DNA from: an uncultured Dehalococcoidia bacterium
Lineage (GTDB): Bacteria > Chloroflexota > Dehalococcoidia > Lucifugimonadales > UBA3495
Direction of reading: 5' to 3'
NCBI GenBank assembly: GCA_958295765.1
Contig: CATQHB010000002.1
Coordinates: 2,096,091 to 2,160,090, forward strand
Length of the DNA: 64,000 nt
Shown here: one piece after another, positions 63,745 to 64,000 of the stretch
Position numbering within the stretch: the stretch's first letter is position 1
Layout: each line of letters opens with the position of its first letter
Translations under genes and position numbers: made by a program
Notes under the pieces: generated by a model
Told to the model about the DNA's origin: nothing
Databases searched by the model: none
What the model saw: the letters and a program-made list of their open reading frames with translations, nothing else

Positions 63745-63855
63745 ACTTTACACACACTTTCAACGATTAGTCAACATTGTGTTTCAATTCACGATGTTTA
63801 TCGGATACAGCAATGTTTTTCTGGCTGTTTTATCGTGAATCACGAATTAAGTCAA
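63745..63855 (-). promoter_or_regulatory. Dual promoter with embedded palindrome, upstream of the pseudo-receiver gene
   Basis: Read on the minus strand, TTGACT (63855-63850) and TAAAAC (63832-63827) have a 17-bp spacer that contains the palindrome TCGTGATTCACGA (63845-63833). A second promoter, TTGACT (63774-63769) with TAAAGT (63750-63745), has an 18-bp spacer. A TCACGA half-site lies between them (63789-63794). A repressor binding the palindrome would block the upstream promoter. The segment is far more AT-rich than the rest of the window. Confidence 0.6.
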
Positions 63856-63870
63856 CGAAATGCGTAAAAT

Positions 63871-64000
63871 GGTGGTTTCAACCGGTGTTGGGGTTCCTTG
63901 CCCGGCCCGGTCTAGCGCCCCGGCCCGTCCTGGTGCATCGTAGGGGCGGGTTTGTAACCCGCCCGGCGTTCAAGGCAAAGACCGCCCGTGAACCGGTGTA
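63871..64000. mobile_element. Family C mini-element, copy 6, cut by the window end
   Basis: Left terminal repeat GGTGGTTTCAACCGGTGTTG at 63871 and the internal arm GTAGGGGCGGGTTTGTAACC at about 63940; the rest lies beyond the window. Confidence 0.65.

Overview
The window looks like a chromosomal segment of a GC-rich, probably uncultured bacterium. The mix of genes (Uma2 endonucleases, a stand-alone AsnC ligand-binding domain, many luciferase-like, Rieske, GMC, xanthine-dehydrogenase-type and acyl-CoA-dehydrogenase-type oxidoreductases, lipoprotein peptide-type ABC binding proteins with Pro/Ala or Glu/Val spacers) suggests Chloroflexota, possibly the Dehalococcoidia/SAR202 group. That placement is inference from gene content; no rRNA or tRNA gene was seen.

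Layout. 1-5.3 kb: dipeptide/oligopeptide-type ABC binding lipoprotein and two permeases (no ATPases), with a well-formed sigma-70 promoter and a terminator. 5.6-10.4 kb: MFS exporter, carboxymuconolactone-decarboxylase-like protein, acetolactate-synthase-like ThDP enzyme, UppP-like phosphatase. 10.7-17.2 kb: a plus-strand run of oxidative genes (SDR, Rieske dioxygenase alpha and beta, F420-type luciferase-like oxidoreductase, arylsulfotransferase-like beta-propeller protein, flavin monooxygenase of acyl-CoA dehydrogenase fold). 17.4-19.8 kb: a small defence-like island: orphan HigA-like antitoxin, beta-class DNA methyltransferase overlapping an endonuclease-VII-type HNH protein, and a small integrase-SAM-like protein. 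19.9-22.2 kb: lone molybdopterin subunit of the xanthine dehydrogenase family. 23.3-28.9 kb: Fur-family regulator, zinc/manganese-type ABC importer (binding protein, ATPase, permease) and an MFS protein with His-rich ends. 29.4-36.9 kb: DUF2339 membrane protein, a divergent SDR, TypA/BipA GTPase, a secreted or anchored 10-residue-repeat protein and a kinase-like phosphotransferase. 37-44.6 kb: VOC protein, GMC oxidoreductase, luciferase-like oxidoreductase, alpha/beta hydrolases, VapBC pair and an orphan HicB. 45-47 kb: TPP riboswitch and thiC. 47-52.4 kb: retropepsin-like protein, Gfo/Idh/MocA oxidoreductase, two small membrane proteins, duplicated Uma2 genes, MBL-fold hydrolase. 52.9-55.9 kb: second ThDP enzyme and RmuC. 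56-60 kb: second peptide-type ABC cassette on the minus strand, again without ATPases. 60.3-63.6 kb: small minus-strand stress and regulatory genes: monooxygenase-fold protein, AsnC-like domain, USP plus cyclic-nucleotide-binding fusion, ribosome hibernation factor and a degenerate receiver protein behind an AT-rich control region.

Intergenic DNA is dominated by at least four families of short, palindromic, apparently non-autonomous repeats: family A, about 97 bp, ten full copies; family B, about 25-bp half-sites, in nearly every larger gap; family C, 187-230 bp with roughly 27-bp terminal inverted repeats and an 8-bp target duplication at one copy; and family D, 112 bp, two copies. No transposase gene is present. 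These repeats cause most of the short spurious ORFs.

The most interesting leads are the methyltransferase/HNH island, the metal-uptake locus with His-rich MFS protein and Asn/Asp/Gly-tailed ATPase, the family C mini-elements with target duplication, the retropepsin gene bracketed by inverted repeats, and the promoter-embedded palindrome ahead of the degenerate receiver gene. Nothing in the window is provably a wholly new system from sequence alone.
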